Source: Paenibacillus peoriae
Lineage (GTDB): Bacteria > Bacillota > Bacilli > Paenibacillales > Paenibacillaceae
Length of the DNA: 64,000 nucleotides
Reading direction: 5' to 3'
NCBI RefSeq assembly: GCF_022531965.1
Contig: NZ_CP092831.1
Span: 5,613,001-5,677,000, forward strand
The stretch's first letter is position 1; each line of letters opens with the position of its first letter. The notes under the pieces were generated by a model. It made no database searches, was not told the DNA's origin, and saw only the letters and a program-made list of their open reading frames with translations. Positions 8,533 through 17,816 of the stretch are shown one piece after another. The translations under genes and the position numbers were made by a program.

Positions 8533-9648
8533 ATGTTAAAAAAGTTAGGATTAGCTGCATTGATTCTGGTTACTAGCCTCTCCGTTATTGGAACAGGCTG
8601 GGCCGCATCCAGCACAACAACCATTGAAGTTTCTAAAACTGCTCTGGATTACAACATTGCTCGCCCGCTGAGCGATGGTGCTTTTCATGATGGCTTATTG
8701 GCCGCTGAAACATCCGCTGGAAACCTTGTGTATTACAATACCAAAGGAGCAAAAGCTTTCTCACTTCCCGCCGAGCTTAAACCCGTTGGCGATTTTCATG
8801 AGCAGCGAGCCGTCGTCAAAAATACAAAAACCAATCTCTATGGGTACATGAACACCAAAGGAACACTAGTCATCCCTTGCCAATATACCGAAGCCAATTT
8901 CTTTTCAGAAGGAAAAGCCAAGGTCACCATAGCAGACACCAAAGAAAATGCAATTATAGATCGAACGGGAAAAATCCTTTCTCATTTTAAAGAAAATGTG
9001 GATTCAGAATATATATTTACGGACGGTCTGGCTCTTGCCTACGCCCCCAACACTGGCAAGATCGGTTTTGTGAATGCCTCTGGTCAACTAGCGATTCCTT
9101 ATAAATACAAATACAGTCGTGGTTTCTCGGATGGCTTGGCTATTGTTCAAAATAGCAAAGAGCTCTACGGGTATATCAATACAGCAGGGAAAGAAGTCAT
9201 TCCTCTTCAATATAAATCTGGCGGAGACTTCTCGGAGGGATTGGCCCCGGTGCAAAATACCAAGGGGAAATGGGGATTCATCAATAAACAGGGGAAAGTC
9301 GTGATTCCCTTTAAATTTACGGATGCTCAGAATTTTAGTGAAGGCCTGGCGAGTGTGAAAAATGCAAAAAACGAAATCGGATTTATTGATAAAAACGGAA
9401 CGCTGGTCATTAAATATCAACTTAAATATGATGTTACCTCTCCGTTCAAAGAAGGCTTTGCTTTAGTCGGTAAACAAACACAATCATCCGTCTCAGACGG
9501 CAAATTTGGCTACATCAATCGTCAAGGGCAACTGCTGACTAAACTTGAGTACAGAGCGGAATCCTCCTCCTTCTCCAATGGCTATGCTGTTGCTTTTATC
9601 AAGCCAGGCAAAGCTTTCATTGTATCTAAACATTCCGTTTCAAAATAA
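8533..9648 (+). CDS. Secreted WG-repeat protein
   Basis: A 371-residue protein with a signal peptide (LGLAALILVTSLSVIGTGWA, cleavage near AASS). At least seven WG/beta-propeller-like repeats follow, recognisable by YGYMNTKG, IGFVNASG, YGYINTAG, WGFINKQG, IGFIDKNG and FGYINRQG, each followed by VIPxxY-like and FSEGLA-like strands. WG repeats are thought to form binding surfaces, but the ligand of this protein is unknown. The ATG follows AAAGGAGC. It is a single gene, convergent with the next one across a shared hairpin. Confidence 0.85.
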   Translation: MLKKLGLAALILVTSLSVIGTGWAASSTTTIEVSKTALDYNIARPLSDGAFHDGLLAAETSAGNLVYYNTKGAKAFSLPAELKPVGDFHEQRAVVKNTKTNLYGYMNTKGTLVIPCQYTEANFFSEGKAKVTIADTKENAIIDRTGKILSHFKENVDSEYIFTDGLALAYAPNTGKIGFVNASGQLAIPYKYKYSRGFSDGLAIVQNSKELYGYINTAGKEVIPLQYKSGGDFSEGLAPVQNTKGKWGFINKQGKVVIPFKFTDAQNFSEGLASVKNAKNEIGFIDKNGTLVIKYQLKYDVTSPFKEGFALVGKQTQSSVSDGKFGYINRQGQLLTKLEYRAESSSFSNGYAVAFIKPGKAFIVSKHSVSK

Positions 9649-9694
9649 AAAAGACGACCCCGGAAACAGATCGAGTGGATCTGCTTCCGGGGTC
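9641..9694. terminator. Shared terminator of convergent genes
   Basis: GACCCCGGAA (9656-9665) pairs with TTCCGGGGTC (9685-9694), extended by an inner CAGATC/GATCTG stem. On the minus strand it is followed by a T-rich run, so it best serves the 9722 gene; it also ends the WG-repeat transcript. Confidence 0.75.
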
Positions 9695-9721
9695 ATTAAA
9701 TTTCCAATATATCGAATATAA

Positions 9722-10159
9722 TTAGTCGTGTGTGTAGAATTTCACTCCAGGCAGATCTGCTGCCACCCACGAATAGTTAATGGTGTTACTGTTATAATTC
9801 TTGGTCCCCGCCTGAGCAACCTGTACTTCTTTCAAAATCGTAATCGATGAACCCTTCGGTCTGACAACGACTACATGACCATGTCCATCCTCTTTTTTGA
9901 TCCCGATCGTAGGATACCCGAGATTAGCTCTTTTTTGAGCATCCTGAAAGGTTACAGAGTACCAGCCCGGCGCTTTTTTATTCAGTAAAGCATCAGCCAT
10001 TTGATTGGCTAAGCCGCTTGGCAAGGGTGCTGACATCGCAGACATCACGTCTTGAGCGAAAATATTACATTTCGTTCCACCTACTGGCGAATACTTCTTG
10101 TTCGTTTCTACCTTAAAACCGTCAATTACAGATGCGTAAGTACTTGAACTTCTAGCCAT
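9722..10159 (-). CDS. Small protein with Cys/His motifs resembling a papain-fold (NlpC/CHAP-like) hydrolase
   Basis: The ATG at 10159 is preferred because CAGGGGGAATTTCA lies directly upstream; the frame stays open to 10249 without a ribosome site. The 145-residue product has no signal peptide or membrane span. Two conserved-looking blocks stand out: GTKCNIFAQDVM, with a Cys at the head of a helix, and DGHGHVVVVRPKG, a His in a beta-strand. This Cys...His spacing and context is like small NlpC/P60 or CHAP domains, but no third catalytic residue can be named. Function is unproved; it could be a cell-wall hydrolase or toxin-like effector. No neighbour suggests a partner. Confidence 0.6.
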   Translation of the reverse strand: MARSSSTYASVIDGFKVETNKKYSPVGGTKCNIFAQDVMSAMSAPLPSGLANQMADALLNKKAPGWYSVTFQDAQKRANLGYPTIGIKKEDGHGHVVVVRPKGSSITILKEVQVAQAGTKNYNSNTINYSWVAADLPGVKFYTHD

Positions 10160-10526
10160 TGAAATTCCCCCTGAATATAAGTTGTAGAGGAAATGACGGA
10201 GTCGCTTGAACATCTGAATGGCTCCACATTCAATTGATGTTGGCCTCAATTCCCTCTCAACTATTAGGGTGATTTCCGGCTTACTTTAACAACGTAATAC
10301 AACAGAAAATGGACTATATTTTTCCTGTGGAAGCTTATCGGAGTTTCTTTAAGGGTGCGTACAGATCTGAGTTGAAAAACTGCTAAATATTCTTTTTGTT
10401 TACAAATTCGACAAGAACAAATCTTTTAGACTAATTCAGAGAAAAGTTGGAAGTTTACTTAAATACATTTATAAATATTATTTCAAAAGCATCAGATGTC
10501 AGTAGATATTCTGGCGGGTGATCTAT

Positions 10527-10763
10527 ATGAGGCCTAATTGCTTAAGTTACTTTATTCTATCAGATTTAAATAAATTTGAAAATTTATCACAACTTAAACT
10601 TCTGCTACAACAGATTAATAACTGCCTTACAAATTTAGAATCGTTGAATGAAGGTGATCAGAAAGTATATAGTAATATATTTCACAGAAGTGAATATGGT
10701 AATTTTATTATAACTTCAAAAGCTTATTCCAACTTGGAGTTTAAGACAGAAATAAGCTTTTGA
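10527..10763 (+). CDS. Doubtful small hypothetical protein
   Basis: A 78-codon frame from an ATG with GGGTGAT upstream (an alternative GTG lies at 10518). The product is hydrophilic with Leu-rich helices (LSQLKLLLQQINNCLTNLESL). It has no recognised domain. Its 3' end is inside a long inverted repeat, which argues that the frame may be accidental. Confidence 0.25.
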   Translation: MRPNCLSYFILSDLNKFENLSQLKLLLQQINNCLTNLESLNEGDQKVYSNIFHRSEYGNFIITSKAYSNLEFKTEISF

Positions 10764-10765
10764 AA
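10715..10765. repeat. 14-bp perfect inverted repeat (stem-loop)
   Basis: TTCAAAAGCTTATT (10715-10728) and AATAAGCTTTTGAA (10752-10765) pair perfectly around a 23-nt loop. There is no T-run on either side. A further partial copy (ATTTCAAAAGC) occurs near 10479, suggesting the end of a degenerate element rather than a plain terminator. Confidence 0.6.
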
Positions 10766-10769
10766 TTAC

Positions 10770-10870
10770 TAACACTTACTGCTCGTAAACCGCATTCCCT
10801 AGCTTATCCCAAATTTCTAGTCTACGCGTTTCTTTAATGCCATTTGAATGGTTGATAACCAAAATGTGTG
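10770..10870 (+). repeat. Degenerate direct repeat, left copy
   Basis: The stretch beginning CACTTACTGCTCGTAAA and running through TTTGAATGGTTGATAACC aligns by eye with 21855-21960 in the same orientation. The match includes the word TTTGAATGGTTG and a shared peptide-like reading PFEWL-TK. The two copies bracket the lasso-type island, 11.1 kb apart. Confidence 0.5.
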
Positions 10871-11254
10871 AGCTAATTTGGGGAAATGAGTTGCATCAGC
10901 CAGCGTATACGCTCCCGATTCATGAAACTAGATTTTCAAGACCCTTATCATCCGATGATAACTATAGTAAGGGTGTTTGTATATATCCCATCGATCCTAG
11001 GCATGAACTGCACGTTCTCCTCACTTGCTGTTTTTTGATCACCTGGTCGATACGCTCGTTCGGTCTACAAGAATGTGTTTTTTAAGAGCTAGCTTATGGA
11101 CCAAAGTTCAAAAAATAATTACACACCTTATTTATAACATGAAATTCTAAATAACATCTATCCTCATATTCATGAGGAATACGATCGAAGTGACAAAACA
11201 GTCTCAATAGAGTTACATTTCATTTTCTCAACAAAATATCTTCTTGACTTTGGA

Positions 11255-13753
11255 TTAGGACTTCTCGGCGAGCTCTTTAGGTAAATTCCTTTTGCTTAAA
11301 TGCCTTCCATAAGGAACAAATATAATAAAACTCGATATTAATAAAACTGCTGTTACTGAAATTATTGCAAGGTAATTAACACGGATCGCCGTTAAGTCAA
11401 TAAATTTCAAACCATATAAAAGTGCTATTCCTACGATAAAACCTATACACACCCCTAGAACAATATATAATACAACTTGTGTTAATATAATTTGGACTAT
11501 TCCTTTACCTGTTACTGATAAATTTCTCAAAATTGCGAATTCTTTTCTTTTAGAGTACACATTGCTAATAAGAGTGCTGAATACTCCTAGCATAACACTA
11601 AGTAAAATAACAATTATTACAGTGATAAAAATAGCCCATCTTTGATAAAAGGATTTGTTAGATTGTTCTAAAGAGTTCGTCAGCGTGTCAACTTGGAGCC
11701 CCGCATACTTTTGCTTCAATTCTTCCAAAGAGACTACCACTTTATTGGGATTAGGATCTACTGTAGAAATAAATACTCGTTCTACTATAGTGTAATTGGT
11801 TAAAAAGTTCGGTTCTCCCCAATCTACATAGGCATCTGCAAAAGTCCCTGGCAACTGATCATAAATGCCCGCAATCTTCGCGAAAACTGTAGATGTATTG
11901 GTGGCATCTTTAAAATCTGGATATATATTGATTTCCATTGTCTCATGAAGGTTTAAATTATGTTCTTTCGCTATTTTTTTTGTAATGATGATATTATTCT
12001 CCTGAGTCTGTGTAATATGAGGTAATAACCCCTGATTCGCCATTTCATTTAAATCTGTAAAACTATAAACAAAATCGGTCTTTTTATTATTTTTTATAAG
12101 ACTGGCTGAGTTAGCTACACTTACAGTACTTGCTCCCTCCACGCCAGGAATCTGTTTTATATCTTTCACTAATTTCTTGTAATTCTCATTCAGGTTTTTT
12201 CCTGCTCGATTGGATATAACTATATTGGTTGGATATTGTGACTCAAGATAAGATTGCTCATTATTCTGAATGGTCTTCATTAGTGAAGCGCCAAAAATAG
12301 TAATGACCATTGTAACTGCAATGATAAGTATAATAAATGTATTTTTTCTGATTTGAGGTATTGTATTTTTAACAGCAATAAAAGAATAGTTACCTAGAGA
12401 TTTTCGGATGGGCAACAGGGTAAAAGAGAGCAATTGAGGAAGATAGACAGGGAATAAGAGAAACAAACCGACCATAGTAAGTATAATAGCTACTGCTATG
12501 CCTAATGTCTGCGTGTCCCCACCATTCATCATGACCTTTGCCCATATCATCACAACAATCCCGGTAATACAGAATATTTTCCCTGCTTTACTTAATCCTT
12601 GTTTAGAAGTGAACTCATTTTGTTCATTATCCTGCATAATTTTCAAAGGTAAGATTTTTGTACTCCGGTAAGCTGGAATCAGCATAAAACATTCTACAAA
12701 TACCATGCTAATCAGTGTAGTTACTAAAGCGTACCCATGATTAAATTGAGTAGTTGCAAGTGATTCGGAAAATATTTTTTGTAACCCTTGTTGGGAGACC
12801 GTGTTAAAAATTAGAGAGACGATATAACCCAAAGTCGCGCCGCATATATTGAGTAAACTGCTTTGTAATAATATTATTTTAAATAGATCGGTGGACTTGG
12901 CTCCAAAAGACCTCATTACAGCAAACTCATGCTTGTACTTATACATAAAAGCTTGTAGATTGGAAATAATAATCAATGAAGTGACTAATAGTATTAAAAA
13001 AGATATTGTAATAATTAGAAATCTAAGAGACTTCATATTTTTTTGTAAAAAAGGATCCTGTTCAGCAATGTCAATTCGGAGTTCCTGATCTATCCGATGA
13101 ATAGAGTTTGCAAGCTCATAGTTATCGGTTTTCTCAGCAGTCTGAATAAGTACATAAGTTGCTTCATTAAGAATCCCAGTTTTTTGAAATTCTATTTTTT
13201 TCAAAGTCCCCCACGGTACAATTAATATGGCTGAAGTTGTTCCGCCTGAGTTGGAATCAGCTATTATCTCCTTAATAGTAAATTTTTTATTTTCTAATAA
13301 TAAAGTTTTCCCTTCAGTCAGGTTCAGAGTTTGAGCCAGTGTCTGGTTAATAATAACTTCATTCCCTTGAATATTGCGACTGAAATGGTAATGGCTTTTA
13401 ACAAGGGGATCATTCCCGACGCCTAACGTATATAATGACGAATCTAAACCATCTACATGTAAATGGTTTATAAGAACACTTGAAGATTGAATAATCTCCT
13501 TACTTGAAATGATTTGATTTAAAAGAGATTTATTTATTACTTTATGTTGTTCAGGGTTGTATCCTACTGACAGGTTCATATTGCCATAAAGTTTGCTCAT
13601 CTGGATTTCAAGAGATTTCTGAGCATTACTAGAGAACACAGCCATTGTTATGATCAAAGTGAACGTTAACATTATACTCAGTATGGATGAACTCGTGATA
13701 AATTTATTAACACGAAAAAAACGAAATGCTAAACCGATTATTGAATTTATCAT
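11255..13753 (-). CDS. FtsX-type ABC permease of the lasso-type island
   Basis: An 832-residue membrane protein with two FtsX-like units. A membrane segment near residues 15-40 is followed by a long extracytoplasmic part, then three spans (about 245-370), spans near 390-445, and a second half ending with three spans (about 705-820). This is the MacB/BceB-like layout. It overlaps the ATPase gene by 4 bp (ATGA). In peptide clusters such pairs give self-immunity or extra export; which applies here is not visible. Base composition is less AT-rich than the lasso genes upstream, hinting at a separate origin. It is the last gene of the leftward operon; no clear terminator was found behind it. Confidence 0.85.
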   Translation of the reverse strand: MINSIIGLAFRFFRVNKFITSSSILSIMLTFTLIITMAVFSSNAQKSLEIQMSKLYGNMNLSVGYNPEQHKVINKSLLNQIISSKEIIQSSSVLINHLHVDGLDSSLYTLGVGNDPLVKSHYHFSRNIQGNEVIINQTLAQTLNLTEGKTLLLENKKFTIKEIIADSNSGGTTSAILIVPWGTLKKIEFQKTGILNEATYVLIQTAEKTDNYELANSIHRIDQELRIDIAEQDPFLQKNMKSLRFLIITISFLILLVTSLIIISNLQAFMYKYKHEFAVMRSFGAKSTDLFKIILLQSSLLNICGATLGYIVSLIFNTVSQQGLQKIFSESLATTQFNHGYALVTTLISMVFVECFMLIPAYRSTKILPLKIMQDNEQNEFTSKQGLSKAGKIFCITGIVVMIWAKVMMNGGDTQTLGIAVAIILTMVGLFLLFPVYLPQLLSFTLLPIRKSLGNYSFIAVKNTIPQIRKNTFIILIIAVTMVITIFGASLMKTIQNNEQSYLESQYPTNIVISNRAGKNLNENYKKLVKDIKQIPGVEGASTVSVANSASLIKNNKKTDFVYSFTDLNEMANQGLLPHITQTQENNIIITKKIAKEHNLNLHETMEINIYPDFKDATNTSTVFAKIAGIYDQLPGTFADAYVDWGEPNFLTNYTIVERVFISTVDPNPNKVVVSLEELKQKYAGLQVDTLTNSLEQSNKSFYQRWAIFITVIIVILLSVMLGVFSTLISNVYSKRKEFAILRNLSVTGKGIVQIILTQVVLYIVLGVCIGFIVGIALLYGLKFIDLTAIRVNYLAIISVTAVLLISSFIIFVPYGRHLSKRNLPKELAEKS

Positions 13754-14526
13754 AATGTTTTCTCCAAAATATTTTTGAATTTATACAAAATTTGATCCAG
13801 ATTTTGTTGTTCTTCTTCTTTCTTATGAGTGTCAATAATTTGTCCATCATGAAAAAACAGCACACGATCTGCGTAAGAAGCAATGTTAGCATCATGTGTA
13901 ACGATAATCATACTCTGATTCATACTTTTTTTCATATCTACTAGTATATTCAAGATATCATTTGATGTATTAAAATCCAGATTTCCTGTTGGCTCATCTG
14001 CCAGTAAAATAGGAGGCGACATAATAATTGCTCTTCCGATAGCTACACGTTGTTGTTGGCCCCCGGATAACTGCGTAGGCCGGTGTTTACGCCATTGAAG
14101 AAGCCCAATCTTAGTTAGTATTTCTTCAACAAGAGCTTTAATATATGAATCGTTTTTACCTTTTAGGATCAAAGGTAACGCAATATTTTCCTCTACAGAC
14201 AAATCCTTTAATAAATGAAATGATTGAAAGATAAAACCTATTTTATTACTACGGTATAATGTAGCATAAGGCTCTGTAAAAATATTCTTCTGTATCACAC
14301 CATTTAATAAAATCTCTCCTTCATCTGGGGCATCCATAGCTCCCAATATATTAAGCAAAGTACTTTTCCCTGAACCGCTTGTGCCCATTACCGCTAGCAT
14401 CTCATTTTGTCGGAGATCAAATGTCACATTATTCAAGGCAATAACTTTACTTTGTAAACTTGAATAAGCCTTGGACAAATGTTTAACAGATAAAACAGGT
14501 TCATTCAATATAAACATTCCCTTCAC
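13750..14526 (-). CDS. ABC transporter ATPase paired with the FtsX-type permease
   Basis: A 258-residue LolD/MacB-type ATPase. Walker A is GTSGSGKST, the Q-loop lies in IGFIFQSFHLL, the signature is LSGGQQQR, Walker B is ILLADEPTGNLD and the H-loop is IIVTHD. The frame begins at a GTG overlapping the exporter gene by 26 bp; an ATG at 14517 or a TTG at 14508 (better spaced from AAGGG) may be the true start. It energises the adjacent permease, probably for resistance to or removal of the cluster's own peptide. Confidence 0.88.
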   Translation of the reverse strand: MKGMFILNEPVLSVKHLSKAYSSLQSKVIALNNVTFDLRQNEMLAVMGTSGSGKSTLLNILGAMDAPDEGEILLNGVIQKNIFTEPYATLYRSNKIGFIFQSFHLLKDLSVEENIALPLILKGKNDSYIKALVEEILTKIGLLQWRKHRPTQLSGGQQQRVAIGRAIIMSPPILLADEPTGNLDFNTSNDILNILVDMKKSMNQSMIIVTHDANIASYADRVLFFHDGQIIDTHKKEEEQQNLDQILYKFKNILEKTL

Positions 14527-16339
14527 TGTTATAGAATTTAGCCTGTGTCATATACATTTCGTAATATAACCCTCTTTTTTCCATTAATTGTTCATAAGAT
14601 CCTTCTTCTTCAATCTCCCCTTTGTTCATAACGATGATACGATCAGCAAATTTAGTAGGACCCAGCCTATGTGAAATTGTAATAGTTGTTTTATTTTTAG
14701 CTAATTTGTGAAATATTTCGAACACTTGCAGTTCACTTATTGGATCTAATGCTGAGGTAGGCTCATCAAGTATAATAAGATCTGCATCAGTTATAAGTCC
14801 CCTTGCTAACGCAATTTTTTGCCACTCTCCACCAGACAATTCAATTCCTTCTTGAATTTCTTTTGTTAAAAACGAATCTAGTTTATTATCTAGTTTCATT
14901 ACCTTTTCTCTTAAATTAACCTTTTCCAAAACACTAAATAAATATGGATCATCATCTAATTTTGATAAATCACCAAAGGATAAATTTTCTCTTAGTGTAT
15001 ATTTATATTTAGTATAATCCTGAAAAATAGCTGAAACTATTCTATATAGCTTTACTTTACTTATTTGTGTTATATTTATTCCGTTTATTTCTACAGATCC
15101 TTCATTAACATTATACAAACCTAAAATACAATTCGATAATGTACTTTTTCCCGAACCATTATATCCGACAATTGATATTTTCTCTCCCTCTACTGCTTTA
15201 AAAGAAATATTTTTAAGAGCGGCTTCTTTTGAAGTTGGATAAAAAAATGTTAAGTTTTTAACATTTAACTTTTCAAATCTCTCTAGATTATTCTCTTCAT
15301 ATTCTTGAGTTTCTTGTATATAAATTCTTTCTGTATTCAAACTCAATACTCTTAACAGCGAAGTATTATAAATTGCAGTCTCATAAATAGAGCCAATATT
15401 TCCACCTATTAATCCAAATATACTCTGAACTGATGTAACTGCCGCTAGCAGAGCCACATAATCCCCAATTGATAGCATATTTTTATTAATTTGATTAATA
15501 AGGAGTAATGAAACTCCTAAACTAGATGCTTGCAAAATAAAAATTGCCAAGATGTTATTTTTGAATTCCCAAAACGCTAAATTTAAGGTATTCTTTTGTA
15601 TAACCTTATATAATCGCTCCCATTTTTTTATCAAAAAATCACCAATAACGTATACTTTAATTTCTTTTATCGAATTTCTATTTATAAATAAACCAGAGGT
15701 AAAGCCTACTTCTCGTGAGATCGAAGCAGTTGAGCTATTATTTTTATATCCTTTTGATTTAGTCATAATTATAATTACTATGCTCGGGAGCGTCGATATA
15801 AACAAAGCTAAAGGCATTGTCCAATGTATTGTAAGTAATATTCCCAATACTCCAAATAAAGATAGTAAGCCACCTATTATATTAATAAAATTTTGTATTA
15901 CCTTAACTCCATTAGTCGTAATAGAAATATCCGCTAAATTTATATCATCATAAAATTTACTATTTTCAAATTGATCAAATGGTATATCTACTATTTTTTT
16001 AAAAAGTAATCTTTTTAAAACAAATTTGACACTCTCAGATATCTTAGCAAAGATATAATTTGAGAAAGAGTTTAAAATCGCAGAAATATATTGCAACAAA
16101 AACAACAAAGTTGCAAATTTAATTGCATTCAGAAACATTAAATCATTTGTACCAATAAGACTTATAGAGTCAATTGTTTTTTTGTTAAGTATAACTAATG
16201 CAGGGGGAAAAATTGATATAAGTAATGTAGATAAAATGAAAGTGATGCAACTAAATGGGTTTTCTTTATAAATTAATCGAATAAAGTAAATTTGACTTTT
16301 GAAAAATGTTTTAAGTGACAAACTCAACTCTTTTCTCAT
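14501..16339 (-). CDS. ABC exporter (lasso D-type), fused membrane and ATPase domains
   Basis: A 612-residue half-transporter with an ABC type-1 membrane domain (about 30-320, six spans) and an ATPase domain (about 350-600). It shows Walker A GYNGSGKST, signature LSGGEWQ, Walker B LIILDEPTSALD and switch His in TISHRLG. It has no N-terminal C39 peptidase domain, as expected when a separate B2 protein removes the leader. It overlaps the thioredoxin-like gene upstream by 4 bp. Together with RRE, peptidase and cyclase it completes a lasso-type gene set, so export of the mature peptide is the likely job. Confidence 0.88.
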   Translation of the reverse strand: MRKELSLSLKTFFKSQIYFIRLIYKENPFSCITFILSTLLISIFPPALVILNKKTIDSISLIGTNDLMFLNAIKFATLLFLLQYISAILNSFSNYIFAKISESVKFVLKRLLFKKIVDIPFDQFENSKFYDDINLADISITTNGVKVIQNFINIIGGLLSLFGVLGILLTIHWTMPLALFISTLPSIVIIIMTKSKGYKNNSSTASISREVGFTSGLFINRNSIKEIKVYVIGDFLIKKWERLYKVIQKNTLNLAFWEFKNNILAIFILQASSLGVSLLLINQINKNMLSIGDYVALLAAVTSVQSIFGLIGGNIGSIYETAIYNTSLLRVLSLNTERIYIQETQEYEENNLERFEKLNVKNLTFFYPTSKEAALKNISFKAVEGEKISIVGYNGSGKSTLSNCILGLYNVNEGSVEINGINITQISKVKLYRIVSAIFQDYTKYKYTLRENLSFGDLSKLDDDPYLFSVLEKVNLREKVMKLDNKLDSFLTKEIQEGIELSGGEWQKIALARGLITDADLIILDEPTSALDPISELQVFEIFHKLAKNKTTITISHRLGPTKFADRIIVMNKGEIEEEGSYEQLMEKRGLYYEMYMTQAKFYNSEGNVYIE

Positions 16340-16851
16340 ATTAATTCATATTTAGCAATGTATTTAGTAAGGTTGCTTTCTGATAGATACCCTTTATCAA
16401 TAACTTTTCCATGAATGTCACTTACCACAAAAAATGGAAATGCGTTAATTTTCAAGGTTCTTGATAATGTCTGCGCATCTACAAAAAAAGTATTATCTTC
16501 ATAAAGATATTTAGGCATTCTCACGATTTCTTCATTGGATTTATTCACAACAATCTTTAACGATTTTAATGGTTTAAATAAATTCAGTATCTTTAGAATT
16601 TTATTACATTCCTTGCAATCAGCATTTAGAAAAAATAATACTTTTATTTTCCCAAGCTTGATCTCATCACGAATATTTATACTTTGACCATTAGTTTTAT
16701 GCATATTTATTCCAGGTATTTCCTCCCCGAGCTCAATGCCATGTTTAACCACCTTGTTATTCTTTATTTTCTGTATTATGATTAGTAACATAAGAGTTAT
16801 TATGCTAATAATAATCAAAAGAGCCAATATTATTTCATTTTCAAAAACCAC
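16336..16851 (-). CDS. Membrane-anchored TlpA-like thioredoxin (CxxC)
   Basis: A 171-residue protein with an N-terminal membrane anchor (about 7-27) and an outside thioredoxin fold. The redox motif is Cys79-Lys-Glu-Cys82 after VLFFLNAD, and a cis-Pro loop follows in INAFPFFVV. The GTG start at 16851 has GGAGG upstream. It lies between two MauE-like genes and the exporter in one operon. Such proteins oxidise or shuffle cysteines outside the cell, so the four-cysteine core of the precursor is the obvious candidate substrate. This is inference from context. Confidence 0.8.
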   Translation of the reverse strand: MVFENEIILALLIIISIITLMLLIIIQKIKNNKVVKHGIELGEEIPGINMHKTNGQSINIRDEIKLGKIKVLFFLNADCKECNKILKILNLFKPLKSLKIVVNKSNEEIVRMPKYLYEDNTFFVDAQTLSRTLKINAFPFFVVSDIHGKVIDKGYLSESNLTKYIAKYELI

Positions 16852-16864
16852 AGAGATTCCTCCT

Positions 16865-17383
16865 TCAAAATTCGTCTAATACCCTTCTAATGAGAATCAT
16901 ATTAGTGCCCCATAATAAAGATATAAAAATAACTATACAAATTTCTAACTGCCCGTTCGTTTCAAAAAAAAAGTTTAGGTTGTTGCTTTTGTATATAATG
17001 CTCGGTATAAGACTAATTAGCAGTAAATTAGCTTGCAATACCCCCCCAAATCCATGCCTAGATTTTATTAATTTACCAAAACAAGAGCAATTTGTATTGT
17101 CGTTACTTATCATTGCACTAATATGTGTGTACATAAAACACAAAAAAACAGCCATACAACCCGTTAATATTATTAACTCATTCCCTTTTATAATAAGGAA
17201 AATAGAAAGTACTATTTCAACGATTGGAATTAATAAAGCTATAAAACCAAGATATTTTATCGGTAAGAAATTAAATTTTTTTAAATCATTTGTTGTCTCT
17301 ACAACAGAAAACAATTTGGATAACCCAGATATCAGTAAAACGATTCCAACTCCCACACGGAAAATCAACGAAATAATTAACAT
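16865..17383 (-). CDS. MauE/DoxX-like membrane protein 1
   Basis: A 172-residue protein with four predicted membrane spans and a Cys-Ser-Cys motif in NCSCFGKL, the hallmark of the MauE branch of DoxX-like proteins. MauE-type proteins work with thioredoxin-like partners in disulfide formation, in the role that DsbB or VKOR plays elsewhere. The ATG at 17383 has GAGGAG upstream. It is followed 13 bp later by the CxxC thioredoxin gene, so the two may form a redox pair. Confidence 0.75.
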   Translation of the reverse strand: MLIISLIFRVGVGIVLLISGLSKLFSVVETTNDLKKFNFLPIKYLGFIALLIPIVEIVLSIFLIIKGNELIILTGCMAVFLCFMYTHISAMISNDNTNCSCFGKLIKSRHGFGGVLQANLLLISLIPSIIYKSNNLNFFFETNGQLEICIVIFISLLWGTNMILIRRVLDEF

Positions 17384-17402
17384 TTTAGTTCTCCTCTAAA
17401 CT

Positions 17403-17816
17403 TTATAATAGACGCACCTTTACTCCAAATAAAATTATTATAAAAAAGAGAAAGCTGATGTTAAAAAAAATAATTTTCAAAGAACCTTTCTTAGGAACTT
17501 GTAACGGAAAGCAACCGCAGTTATCATAATTAAAATTCTTTAAAGATCTGAGATTAAGAAATATATATAAAAATTGCAAGCTAACACAAAGGAGTATCTC
17601 TCTTAAAGAATATATCCCAAAAATAAAATATAAAGATACAAATAACTCTAAAACAATTAAAAACGGCGTAATTAATGATAAAATTTTTTCGTTTTGAATA
17701 AATTTGTATTCATTCAAAGCCCTATAAAAAAAATATACTTTTTTGACTTTACTGATGCTAATTTTAAGATAAAATAATCCAATCAAGAAAAAAACAATTT
17801 TAATCATGATGTACAT
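17403..17816 (-). CDS. MauE/DoxX-like membrane protein 2
   Basis: A 137-residue protein with about four membrane spans and a Cys-Gly-Cys motif in DNCGCFPL, a shorter version of the MauE-like protein encoded next. Its ATG directly abuts the stop of the preceding gene (TAG-ATG), so translation is probably coupled. A second MauE-like protein in one peptide operon is uncommon. It may pair with the degenerate thioredoxin-like protein encoded just upstream. Confidence 0.7.
   Translation of the reverse strand: MYIMIKIVFFLIGLFYLKISISKVKKVYFFYRALNEYKFIQNEKILSLITPFLIVLELFVSLYFIFGIYSLREILLCVSLQFLYIFLNLRSLKNFNYDNCGCFPLQVPKKGSLKIIFFNISFLFFIIILFGVKVRLL

Larger units (their letters stand above)
10160..11254. 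other. AT-rich gene-poor stretch left of the lasso-type island
   Basis: This 1.1-kb stretch holds one doubtful small frame (10527-10763), a long stem-loop (10715-10765), one copy of a degenerate direct repeat (about 10770-10870) and a second hairpin (ACCCTTA / TAAGGGT, about 10940-10973). An 82-codon frame at 10837-11085 has no ribosome site and looks like relic DNA. It is probably the scarred edge of an acquired segment. Confidence 0.5.

Noticed and set aside
10837..11085. 82-codon frame on the plus strand
   Set aside because: It has no ribosome site, odd composition, and lies in one copy of a degenerate repeat; treated as relic DNA, not a gene.
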